NCBI GenBank assembly: GCA_002499185.1
Contig: DAKN01000079.1
Coordinates: forward strand, 1 to 9,174
Length of the DNA stretch: 9,174 bases
DNA from: Candidatus Pacearchaeota archaeon UBA284
Lineage (GTDB): Archaea > Nanobdellota > Nanobdellia > Pacearchaeales > UBA284
Direction: 5' to 3'
Part shown: in pieces, positions 1 through 6,446 of the stretch
Layout: the number at the start of each line of letters is the position of its first letter
How positions within the stretch are numbered: the stretch's first letter is position 1
Notes under the pieces: model-generated
What the model was told of the DNA's origin: nothing
Seen by the model: only the letters and a program-made list of their open reading frames with translations
Databases searched by the model: none
Program-made: the position numbers and the translations under genes

Positions 1-695
1 AATGAAAAACGCCTGAAATTTGATGTATGTAAAAAACCAATGCGAGGGTCTAAATGTGTTTGGTAGATTTCACTAAGAATATAATTATAAATCATAGAGT
101 TTGAAAAACTTATAAGTGTGTTAATATAATCTTTTGGTGGTCTTCTGGAGCGCTTTTCAAATGTAAAATCTTCATTATGAATAATTTTATTAAAGGATTG
201 ATAATATAATTGTTTGATTTGACCTTCTACTGCCATAAGGTCTTCAATTGTTGCCTGAGAGGCTATTTCTACAAGTTTTGTTTCTATATCTAAAATCTCT
301 TTTTCTAAGTTTTTGCCACGCCTATTATAGTATTTCAAGATTTTTAAGCAGTTTTGAGCAGCACCCTCACAAAAACACTTTGCAATAAACAAGCGTAATT
401 TAGCTTCAATATAATGTTTAACCTGATTAACAATCATATAACCAGAATTGTAGTGTTCACGAGGGTAAAAAGTTCCCATATAGTAGCCATAATGGTTAAA
501 ATAGGATAACATAATTTCTTTTTGTGAAAGGAACTCTAAAACTTTCTTATTAAAGTCAACTTCACCAAAAATAAAAATTTCTTTAACATGTTCTACTGGA
601 ATATATTTACGATCTTCATTTTCAGATTCAAAATATAGTGTGTTGTCTTTTCTTTGCAATCTGCCACTTGAAAAAATGTAAATGGTCTCTTTCAT
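1..695 (-). CDS. cas1: CRISPR-associated endonuclease Cas1, type I-B, 3' end outside the window
   Basis: Cas1 is the metal-dependent integrase subunit that, with Cas2, inserts new spacers into the CRISPR array. The open frame from ATG at 693-695 gives 231 residues before the window ends. The N-terminal beta domain starts METIYIFSSGRL-like (MKETIYIFSSGRLQRKDNTL). The helical catalytic domain has the first metal-binding Glu in MAVEGQ (E157) and the active-site His in LDPRIGFLH (H223). The last acidic residue of the triad, and roughly a hundred C-terminal residues expected for the family, lie beyond position 1. It starts 9 bases after the cas4 stop codon, so the two are surely co-transcribed. 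Within the visible part there is no frameshift or stop. Cas2 would be expected next, off the left edge. The family call is secure; the exact subtype is inferred from the neighbouring genes. Confidence 0.95.
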   Translation of the reverse strand, partial: MKETIYIFSSGRLQRKDNTLYFESENEDRKYIPVEHVKEIFIFGEVDFNKKVLEFLSQKEIMLSYFNHYGYYMGTFYPREHYNSGYMIVNQVKHYIEAKLRLFIAKCFCEGAAQNCLKILKYYNRRGKNLEKEILDIETKLVEIASQATIEDLMAVEGQIKQLYYQSFNKIIHNEDFTFEKRSRRPPKDYINTLISFSNSMIYNYILSEIYQTHLDPRIGFLHTSNFRRFS

Positions 696-704
696 TTTAA
701 TTCT

Positions 705-1202
705 TTATGCAAAACAAAATTCATAATGCGCACATTTTCTACATTGCTTAATCTTCTTAACTTGTGGTGGCTCTTCACGTTTTAATATATCTTGCAAGGT
801 TTTAATTTTTTCAAGAATAAACTTTTTATCTTCTTCAGAAAGCTCAATTTCCATGCTCTTTTTTTCTTTAGGTATTTTGATTAGTCCTTTGGCTTTAATA
901 CCTTTTTTATCCAGTAAATATAAGTAATATTTCAACTGCACTATTCCAGACTGCATTGTTGCTGATGACTTTTTCACTTCTGCTACAAAAAATTCACCAT
1001 CACGTTTCTTTACATAGTCTATTTTAGCAGCTAAATCTGGGATATAGATTTCTTTCTTTTCACGAGAAAAGAATTCTCCATTAATAAGTCTGCCAATATC
1101 AAGATAAGTGTTTTGTTGATCTGCAGTTAATTGCCTGGATAATAACCAGGCTTGCCGTGGACAGATATTAAAAGCGTTGTAAATAGATGGGGCAATGTTC
1201 AT
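705..1202 (-). CDS. cas4: CRISPR-associated exonuclease Cas4, type I-B
   Basis: Cas4 is a RecB/PD-(D/E)XK-like Fe-S nuclease that trims prespacers and sets PAM choice and orientation with Cas1-Cas2. The 165-residue protein shows the full set of family features: the first cluster cysteine in FNICPRQAW (C14), the nuclease residues D62 (KIDYV) and E75/K77 (VAEVKK), the QLKYYLYLL helix (Q89, Y92, Y93), and the three C-terminal cluster cysteines C154, C157 and C163. All four Fe-S cysteines and the nuclease core are present, so it should be active. Its ATG shares four bases (ATGA) with the stop of the upstream PIN gene and has no clear ribosome binding site of its own, so translation probably depends on coupling to that gene. 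A second, decayed cas4 5' part lies upstream at about 1857-2078. This copy is the only intact one. Confidence 0.96.
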   Translation of the reverse strand: MNIAPSIYNAFNICPRQAWLLSRQLTADQQNTYLDIGRLINGEFFSREKKEIYIPDLAAKIDYVKKRDGEFFVAEVKKSSATMQSGIVQLKYYLYLLDKKGIKAKGLIKIPKEKKSMEIELSEEDKKFILEKIKTLQDILKREEPPQVKKIKQCRKCAHYEFCFA

Positions 1203-1597
1203 ATTTTTAATAAATTATTCAACTTCTTATCAAAGCTTAAAATAGGCAAACCTGTAATATGATTGTAAACAATTAATAATGAATCCACTATATCTATGTC
1301 ATTTTCACAGTATATTGATAACGCTTTTAAAGAAACATCTTTATTGTTCATATGGAATTCATTTATAAAAATAAGGTTTTCCAAAGCTTCTTGAATTACT
1401 AATTTTTCAATTTCATAGACCTTTTGTAATACAAATACTGTTTTAGCAAAAATCGCATCATTACAAAAAGCAATTAATTCACCATTTTCAATTTTTTTAA
1501 AAGTTTCTTTTGCTTTATCAACAAGTTCTCCACCATCACCTATCAGAAATCGTAAGATTATATTCGTATCAAGATATACGATATTTTTCTTTGACAT
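1199..1597 (-). CDS. VapC-like PIN-domain protein, possibly inactive toxin
   Basis: This is a PIN-domain protein of the VapC type. Such proteins are RNases that act as toxins and are held in check by a partner antitoxin. I chose ATG at 1595-1597, with GGA six bases upstream; in-frame ATGs at 1603 and 1621 would add 2 or 8 residues. Numbering from the 1621 start, the first acidic residue is D18 (VYLDTN), and the later ones are D113 (IDIVDSLL) and D131 (LSFDKKL). The second acidic position of the family, normally Glu in an 'xxAExxxVL' context, falls in DAIFAKTVFVL, where the residue is Lys (K60, codon AAA). The fold is intact but the four-acid site is not, so nuclease activity is doubtful. The gene overlaps its antitoxin upstream, as is usual for vapBC, and overlaps cas4 downstream by ATGA, which is not. 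Confidence 0.88.
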   Translation of the reverse strand: MSKKNIVYLDTNIILRFLIGDGGELVDKAKETFKKIENGELIAFCNDAIFAKTVFVLQKVYEIEKLVIQEALENLIFINEFHMNNKDVSLKALSIYCENDIDIVDSLLIVYNHITGLPILSFDKKLNNLLKI

Positions 1598-1817
1598 GCT
1601 CATTCCATGCTTCTTCTTCATTTAATCCAGTCTTTGACTTGTTTTTTGAGTATTTTTTCAGACTACCTGCAAGTTCATCAACGGAAGGAATCTTTTTTAT
1701 AAAAATACGTTCTCCTTCTTTGATAAATTCTACATAATCCGCATTTAGTTCATTACGAATTTCTTTAGGAATGGTTATCTGCCCTTTTTTAGATATTTTT
1801 GCTTTCAAAGTTTTCAT
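1569..1817 (-). CDS. AbrB/MazE-fold antitoxin, VapB-like
   Basis: This is an 82-residue antitoxin and DNA-binding protein. Residues about 5-43 form the swapped-hairpin AbrB/SpoVT domain, with the typical run KAKISKKGQITIPKEIR followed by hydrophobic strands (VEFIKEGERIFIKKI). Residues 44-82 are charged and probably unstructured until they wrap around the PIN partner. Proteins of this class usually repress their own operon by binding palindromes near the promoter, and neutralise the toxin through the C-terminal tail. The start is well supported by GGAG seven bases upstream. The 3' end overlaps the PIN gene by 29 to 53 bases, depending on which start that gene uses. Because the PIN gene overlaps cas4, any autoregulation by this protein would also set expression of cas4 and cas1; that part is inference. 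Confidence 0.9.
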   Translation of the reverse strand: MKTLKAKISKKGQITIPKEIRNELNADYVEFIKEGERIFIKKIPSVDELAGSLKKYSKNKSKTGLNEEEAWNEHVKEKYRIS

Positions 1818-1823
1818 TTATTG

Positions 1824-1827
1824 CTCC
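1824..1827 (-). promoter_or_regulatory. Ribosome binding site of the AbrB-fold antitoxin gene
   Basis: GGAG is followed by six bases and then the ATG at 1815-1817. It is the only clear Shine-Dalgarno sequence between cas3 and cas1. It therefore probably serves as the main ribosome entry point for the chain antitoxin, PIN protein and cas4, the last two of which start inside the preceding gene. Confidence 0.7.
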
Positions 1828-1856
1828 ATATTAAAAAAATTGATTATTGTTCTTTC

Positions 1857-2078
1857 TTGTAACTACTTTCCCATAAAAAAACAGATCATAATCTACATTC
1901 CTATATGATATAAATTTATAATAAAAATATGTATTATCAACTATTTGTTCCATAAGGATGAATTAACCCAATATCCAATATATGTATTTTGTTGGTCACC
2001 AATAAGAGGCCTTGACATAAGCTACGCTTGCCTTTGGCAAATATTAAAGGCATTGTAAACGGATGGACAATCAATTTA
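1857..2078 (-). pseudogene. cas4: Decayed 5' part of a second cas4
   Basis: The gap between cas3 and the antitoxin gene is mostly a cas4 relic. Read on the minus strand from 2063 it gives SVYNAFNICQRQA, a TAG stop at 2022-2024, then LMSRPLIGDQQNTYI. The intact cas4 has SIYNAFNICPRQA, W, LLSRQLTADQQNTYL, so about 21 of 29 positions match and the stop replaces the Trp (TGG to TAG). The start codon is lost, one base is missing near 2066, and a +1 shift around 1975 moves the match to LDIG-LIH. Further down the match is weaker: DNTYFYYK, then VDY and LFFYGKV, line up with the sheet carrying the nuclease residues. Similarity fades near 1857, so only the N-terminal half remains. Many differences are silent or conservative, which suggests divergence as a working gene before decay. 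The stretch 2079-2135 up to the cas3 stop shows nothing recognisable. Confidence 0.85.
1909..1920. promoter_or_regulatory. AT-only palindrome upstream of the antitoxin gene
   Basis: TATAAATTTATA is a perfect 12-base palindrome about 92 bases upstream of the antitoxin ATG. A minus-strand TTGATA lies 14 bases before it, shorter than the usual promoter spacing, so I cannot call a promoter with confidence. AbrB-fold antitoxins commonly bind such palindromes to repress their own operon, which makes it a candidate operator. In DNA this AT-rich such palindromes also occur by chance, and it lies inside the cas4 relic. Confidence 0.25.
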
Positions 2079-2135
2079 ACAAGCCACAATGAATCTTAAA
2101 AAGCAACATTTAATTGAAAAAGAGTTTAATTATAA

Positions 2136-4640
2136 TTACCATTTTTGCATTTCACTATTTTTCTTAAACCCCGTTTCTTTATCGTAATAATCATTAATTT
2201 GTGAGTTAGGAATATAATACAAACCATTAACTTGTGGTGGTAAATTTTGACTATTGATAGGTATTGAAATTACATAATCATAAAATTTCTTTTTTATTTT
2301 TAAAAATCTTTTTTTCTTCTTAAATCCCTTCAGTTTATTATTACTTATTATTTTTTCATATTTATCCCAGATATTTTCTGCACATTTATCTAACCCAACA
2401 AAAACATCAACCCTAGAATAATCTTCTTCAATTAGTTTAAATTTTGATAGTTCCTTAAACTCCAACTTCTCAACATTAACTAAAATTTTTTTTGACTTAT
2501 CATCGCTTTTCCCCTCACATATCTTCTCACAATAACTCTTATTTAAATCTAAGAATTTATCTTCTTCAATTTCTTTACTATTGAACTCTCGAAAAACCTC
2601 TTCTGTTTTAGCAATAATAAAACTGTCATAAATTGTACGTGGATAATATATCTTTCCATTTTTGTCTTCTTTCAAAATATAAAGATTAACGATGCCTTGC
2701 TCTTTCCTAAAATTTCTATTGCACCTTCCAGAGACTTGGTTTATTGAATCAATCGGTGCAAAATCCCTATAGACAATATCTACGTCTATATCCACCCCTG
2801 CCTCGATAAGTTGAGTGCTGACAATAATTTTCCTTTTTTTGCTTTTTTCTTTTATTTTTTTAATTCTTATTAATCTTTCTTTTGGGATTATATTTGTAGA
2901 AAGATAGTAAAGTTTAGTATTTTTAAGCTGTAATCCTTTAGTAAAGTCAAAGATACTTATAGATGTGTTTATTGTATTTAATACAACTAAAAAATCTTTA
3001 TCAGTATTTTTTTCTATATCTTCTTTTAGTATTTTTTTAAACTCATCGAGACAAACTGGCTCTAAATTTACTACTAACTTAACCCTATTTAAACAGTTAA
3101 AATATTCCCTCTTGTTTTTTACTAATGGACTTATCTCCTCTTTTGTCTCATCAAAAATTAATGGTTCTGTAGCTGTAATAAATATGAAATAGGTATTAAA
3201 GTATTCTGCAAAAAATTTTATTGTTTTATTTAACAATAGCCAATATTTATGTGGTATCGCCTGAACTTCGTCTAAAATAACAATACTATTTATAATATTA
3301 TGGAACTTCCTTATCGCCTTGTTTCTGTTTGATATTAATGAATAAAAAAACTGAATAAATGTCGTAATAACAATCTCAGAGTTCCAACCTTCAATTAAAA
3401 GAAGGTCTTTACCAATGTCTTTATCTACATGCTCAAATTCATCTTCTTTTCTTGTGTAAACCACATCAGATAGGTGATGATGTTTCAGGAGTATGTCTGA
3501 AGTTGGTTTTTCTTTATTAACGGTCTCAAAAACATCTTCGAAAACAGCAAAATTTTGATCAATAATGCTTAGAAATGGCAAAGAGTATATTATTCTTGGT
3601 TTATAACCTCTTTCGCTTTCTATTCTTTTTCTTAATTTTAGTGCGAAAGATAATGCTGTAAGTGTTTTACCCGTACCTGTTGGAACATTTAATGACAAAA
3701 TTTTATTTTTATCCAAGTCTATAAACTCTACATTTGATAGAACTTCTTCGTAAATCTCATTTCGCATGTCGTTTATCTTCTTATTTTTATCTTCTTTGCC
3801 GCCGAATTTAAGTTTTTTATATTCATCTACGATATTTTCATTTATATCAACTCGCTTTATCTTTTCTAAATTAGCAGCATCTGTTTTATCTGCATCTAAA
3901 AGTTTAGCAGCATCTGTTTTATCTGCATCTAAAAGTATTGAATATAGTAACAAAGTTATGAAGTAAAATAATAAGGTATGTTCTTCATCCATCTTTGTTG
4001 CTGATAGATCTATCTCATAATATTTTTGAGACTCTAGCTTATCATAAATATTAAATGTTTCTGAACCTAAAATTTTTTTCTTAACTATATTGCAATCAAA
4101 ATTAAAGTTTATCTCTGATAACAAAAACTTATAAATTTCGTTTAATTTCTCAAAACAAATAGATTTTATCTGTCTCTCTAAAATTTCATCATCTTTTTCA
4201 TCAAAATCAATAATTTCATCATCAACATTCTGTAAATTTCCGTGATGCCGCTTTACGACTAAAAAACTAATTATTGGTAAATATTTATAATATTCTTTAT
4301 CTGACTGGTTTTTGGTTTGAAGGTACTCCTTGATAGCATAATATGTGAAGACTGCAGAAATAAGCCCATGATAAGTCTCAGGCTTATTTTTTAATTTTAT
4401 CTTCTTTGTTTCATCCTTCTCGTTTATATAATCCTGAAAAAAAGAAGTAGCTTTACCGAAGTCGTGGGTCACACCAATTAAATAAGCAACATCCATAAGT
4501 ATGGCGGAATCGATACCCTCTATATTGAGTTTTTTTGTTGATAAAGTATTCTTACAACACTGCCCAACATTAAATAGATGATCTTTTAAAAGCCTATTTG
4601 GATGAGATTTAAGATCATTCAATAAAAAGGAAGTTTTCAT
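2136..4640 (-). CDS. cas3: CRISPR-associated helicase-nuclease Cas3, type I-B
   Basis: Cas3 is recruited by target-bound Cascade; it unwinds the DNA and cuts the displaced strand. The 834-residue protein has an N-terminal HD nuclease domain with H21 (KDHLFNVG), H59-D60 (THDFGKA), H91 (YHGL), H132-H133 (KRHHGN) and the closing LLDADKTDA (D238/D240). The SF2 helicase follows: Walker A PTGTGKT at 320-326, DEVQ at 457-460, TAT at 489-491, STQLIEAGVDID at 608-619 and QVSGRCNR at 635-642. All catalytic motifs look intact. The start overlaps the end of cas5 by 26 bases, in a different frame, so translation is probably coupled. An exact 11-residue tandem duplication follows the HD motif (3871-3936). 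The C-terminus is Lys-rich. It ends the interference part of the operon, and no convincing terminator follows its stop codon. Confidence 0.97.
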   Translation of the reverse strand: MKTSFLLNDLKSHPNRLLKDHLFNVGQCCKNTLSTKKLNIEGIDSAILMDVAYLIGVTHDFGKATSFFQDYINEKDETKKIKLKNKPETYHGLISAVFTYYAIKEYLQTKNQSDKEYYKYLPIISFLVVKRHHGNLQNVDDEIIDFDEKDDEILERQIKSICFEKLNEIYKFLLSEINFNFDCNIVKKKILGSETFNIYDKLESQKYYEIDLSATKMDEEHTLLFYFITLLLYSILLDADKTDAAKLLDADKTDAANLEKIKRVDINENIVDEYKKLKFGGKEDKNKKINDMRNEIYEEVLSNVEFIDLDKNKILSLNVPTGTGKTLTALSFALKLRKRIESERGYKPRIIYSLPFLSIIDQNFAVFEDVFETVNKEKPTSDILLKHHHLSDVVYTRKEDEFEHVDKDIGKDLLLIEGWNSEIVITTFIQFFYSLISNRNKAIRKFHNIINSIVILDEVQAIPHKYWLLLNKTIKFFAEYFNTYFIFITATEPLIFDETKEEISPLVKNKREYFNCLNRVKLVVNLEPVCLDEFKKILKEDIEKNTDKDFLVVLNTINTSISIFDFTKGLQLKNTKLYYLSTNIIPKERLIRIKKIKEKSKKRKIIVSTQLIEAGVDIDVDIVYRDFAPIDSINQVSGRCNRNFRKEQGIVNLYILKEDKNGKIYYPRTIYDSFIIAKTEEVFREFNSKEIEEDKFLDLNKSYCEKICEGKSDDKSKKILVNVEKLEFKELSKFKLIEEDYSRVDVFVGLDKCAENIWDKYEKIISNNKLKGFKKKKRFLKIKKKFYDYVISIPINSQNLPPQVNGLYYIPNSQINDYYDKETGFKKNSEMQKW
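3871..3936 (-). repeat. Perfect 33-bp tandem duplication inside cas3
   Basis: Two identical 33-base copies (3871-3903 and 3904-3936) lie head to tail. They encode LLDADKTDAAK then LLDADKTDAAN; the last residue differs because its codon runs into flanking sequence. The unit covers the conserved DAD motif that closes the HD nuclease domain, so the protein holds two copies of it, at about residues 237-247 and 248-258. No base differs between copies, which points to a recent slippage event. Confidence 0.97.
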
Positions 4641-5415
4641 TTGTTCTATCCATATAATCTACTCTCCAGTAAGAACTTATTAGTTTAGCTTCTACTGGCT
4701 TACCTGTTCTTTCAAAAAGAATATCACTGTATTTTGTAACAATTCTATCTAAATTTAGTTCTATCGGAACTTTTATCGAAAAATACTCTCCTTCAAAATT
4801 AAATTTTATACCTCCTTTTTTTGCAATTTTTTCAGTTGGCAAGACGGAATTAATTTGGACATATTCTTCAGTAGATTCGGATCCGGATTCGGATTTGACT
4901 TTAAATTCACCCACGAACTCAAAATTTGCTATATTCTCACTTAAACCTAAACAGGGGGTATATACTGATTTGTGGCTTATCAAGTTCTCTTTCAGTTGTT
5001 GATAAATATCTTCATCTGTATGATTGAAATAAATCCTATACTTCTGGTCTTTTAGAAACTCAAAATTTATTTGTGTTCGCTCTGTTATCAAGTTCATCCC
5101 CGGACCCTTTGCATTCTTCGTGTGTATCAAATTCTCGGAGATCATTACCTTTTTTAAAGGATGTTTTTCATCTATTTTCAGACCAATAAATGCTTTATCT
5201 AATGTGAAATATTCCAAATATTCATTGTTCTCTTTTTCTAATCCTATTATTGCACCAATTAAACCACATAACGCGGTTCGGGGAGGAATAGGAAATGTAA
5301 GAGGTGAAGTAGTAGTATAGAATCGTCTAAAGTGTGCATAATCTCCCCACACATCAAATATTAGCACTTTGTTTATTGACATACATTTACTCACTATTGA
5401 CATACATTTACTCAC
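4615..5415 (-). CDS. cas5: CRISPR-associated protein Cas5, type I-B (Cas5h/Cas5b)
   Basis: Cas5 caps the 5' handle of the crRNA in Cascade and contacts the large subunit. The RAMP N-terminus is clear: KVLIFDVWGDYAHFRRF, then TTTSPLTFPIPPRTALCGLIGAI at about residues 33-55, the signature of this family. The longest frame begins with GTG at 5413-5415, which overlaps the cas7 stop as GTGA, a common coupling arrangement. Because the start region is duplicated, four in-frame starts exist: GTG 5415, ATG 5403, GTG 5394 and ATG 5382. The last would give MSINKVLIF, closest to the usual family N-terminus, and 255 residues instead of 266. A short Ser/Glu repeat (SESGSES, residues 175-181) sits in a likely loop. 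It overlaps cas3 downstream by 26 bases. Confidence 0.94.
   Translation of the reverse strand: MSKCMSIVSKCMSINKVLIFDVWGDYAHFRRFYTTTSPLTFPIPPRTALCGLIGAIIGLEKENNEYLEYFTLDKAFIGLKIDEKHPLKKVMISENLIHTKNAKGPGMNLITERTQINFEFLKDQKYRIYFNHTDEDIYQQLKENLISHKSVYTPCLGLSENIANFEFVGEFKVKSESGSESTEEYVQINSVLPTEKIAKKGGIKFNFEGEYFSIKVPIELNLDRIVTKYSDILFERTGKPVEAKLISSYWRVDYMDRTNENFLFIE
4874..4897 (-). repeat. Imperfect 12-bp tandem pair in cas5
   Basis: Two 12-base units differ at two positions and encode the acidic run KSESGSES, probably in a surface loop. The period is a multiple of three, so the frame is kept. Confidence 0.7.
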
Positions 5416-5416
5416 T
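5375..5416 (-). repeat. Perfect 21-bp tandem duplication over the cas7-cas5 junction
   Basis: Two identical 21-base copies (5375-5395 and 5396-5416) cover the cas7 stop and the cas5 start. Each copy contains a GTG and an ATG in the cas5 frame, so the duplication doubles the number of possible starts and adds SKCMSIV to the N-terminus of the longest form. Only the copy nearer cas7 overlaps the cas7 stop codon. Confidence 0.96.
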
Positions 5417-6446
5417 CGAACGAGATCTCATTTTGTTTTATACTTTTATCTAATCCACTAAAATCAATATTTACTCCATCATCAATTTTTATATCAATAC
5501 TTTCAATTTTATCTTTGTTTTTATTTAACCTTTCAACTAATTCAGTTGCATCTAATACAATATCTGATATATTTCTAATTTCTTCTTCTTTTTTCCCATC
5601 TTCTAATTTTATTTTAATTAATTTATCTAAATCACCAATATGATAACTACCTTTTTTATAATTTACTTTCAATAACAATCTTGGCATCTGTCCTACTTTG
5701 CTTCTTGAGATTAAATTTTTTGTTCCATTCCACATCCCATCTAAAAGTAAGGTTACATCGTCATCGGTGAGAGATGTATGTTGCGCCGCATTTTCATTGA
5801 TAATGCCATAAAAACAGATTAAGGAGTATGGTAAAATATCCTCTTCTCTAAATGTTTTTTGAGTTGCACCAGCTTTAGAAGCAAATGCACCAGTACCTTT
5901 GATATGTTTCATTTCAACTTTATGCAATGACCTGCCCATCCGAAACTGAACAGGCCCAGTTAGCGTTATAGAGCCTTTTGTTTCATCTTTTTCTTTTTTT
6001 GTTTCATCTTTTTCTTTTTTTGTTTCATCTTTTTCTTTTTTTGTTTCATCTTTTTCTTTTATTGACAAACCAAGAGGTATTGTAGCACCGAACAATCGGA
6101 CATCGATACAGTTCTTAACTATTTTGTCTTTAATTATATTTTTCTGTTCATTGAATCCTTTCTTTTCCAGATCATCCACATCTTTTAGAAAATCCTTTGC
6201 TCTTAATTTAGCATCTTGAATTTTACCTCCTTCATCAGTTATTTCTCTAACAAATATCTCTTTCTTTTTAGAGATCATCAGGTAATCCCTTATCGTTCTC
6301 TTCAACCTGACATCCGTTACTATGTTTATACCAGTTTCTTCATCTATCCTTGGCTTATTTTCATCTAATGGGTCCCCATTTGGATTCGCATCTTTTATGT
6401 CGTATAAAAATACGATTTCTGACCTGTTTTTTACTACTTCACTCAT
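5412..6446 (-). CDS. cas7: CRISPR-associated protein Cas7, type I-B (Csh2)
   Basis: Cas7 polymerises along the crRNA spacer as the Cascade backbone. I place the start at ATG 6444-6446, not at the longer ATG at 6482. It has GGAGG eight bases upstream, overlaps the cas8 stop by eight bases, and gives MSEVVKNRSEIVFLYDIKD, the usual family N-terminus, for 344 residues. Recognisable Csh2 blocks are DANPNGDP (19-26), VTDVRLKRTIRDYL (43-56), DVRLFGATIPL (115-125), LTGPVQFRMGRSLHKV (162-177) and SRSKVGQMPRLLLKVNY (247-263). Between the ATIPL and LTGP blocks sits an insertion of four exact KEKDETK heptads (residues 130-157), which gives a highly charged, probably flexible or helical loop. The neighbours cas8 and cas5 both overlap it, so it is part of one tightly coupled operon. 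Confidence 0.96.
   Translation of the reverse strand: MSEVVKNRSEIVFLYDIKDANPNGDPLDENKPRIDEETGINIVTDVRLKRTIRDYLMISKKKEIFVREITDEGGKIQDAKLRAKDFLKDVDDLEKKGFNEQKNIIKDKIVKNCIDVRLFGATIPLGLSIKEKDETKKEKDETKKEKDETKKEKDETKGSITLTGPVQFRMGRSLHKVEMKHIKGTGAFASKAGATQKTFREEDILPYSLICFYGIINENAAQHTSLTDDDVTLLLDGMWNGTKNLISRSKVGQMPRLLLKVNYKKGSYHIGDLDKLIKIKLEDGKKEEEIRNISDIVLDATELVERLNKNKDKIESIDIKIDDGVNIDFSGLDKSIKQNEISFE
5977..6060 (-). repeat. Four perfect 21-bp tandem copies in cas7
   Basis: The 84-base run consists of four identical 21-base units, coding KEKDETK four times (Cas7 residues 130-157). The copies do not differ by a base. On the plus strand it is a T-rich run with GTTTCATC at 5980, 6001, 6022 and 6043. 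There are no spacers, so it is not a CRISPR array; it is a coding minisatellite. Confidence 0.97.

Noticed and set aside
1133..1151. Hairpin GCCTGG-loop-CCAGGC
   Set aside because: It lies inside cas4 codons, has only a six-base stem and no T-run, and is not kept in the cas4 relic. A terminator or attachment site is not supported.
1818..2135. Transposon or insertion-sequence remnant in the gap between cas3 and the antitoxin gene
   Set aside because: I found no terminal inverted repeats, target duplication or transposase similarity. The sequence is better explained as a cas4 relic.
2127..2138. Palindrome TAATTATAATTA at the end of cas3 as a terminator
   Set aside because: It is AT-only, would form a very weak stem, and has no U-run directly after it on the minus-strand transcript.
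5977..6060. Regularly spaced GTTTCATC units that resemble short direct repeats of a CRISPR array
   Set aside because: The units are contiguous 21-mers with no spacers, lie in frame in cas7 and encode KEKDETK four times. No CRISPR array is visible anywhere in the window.
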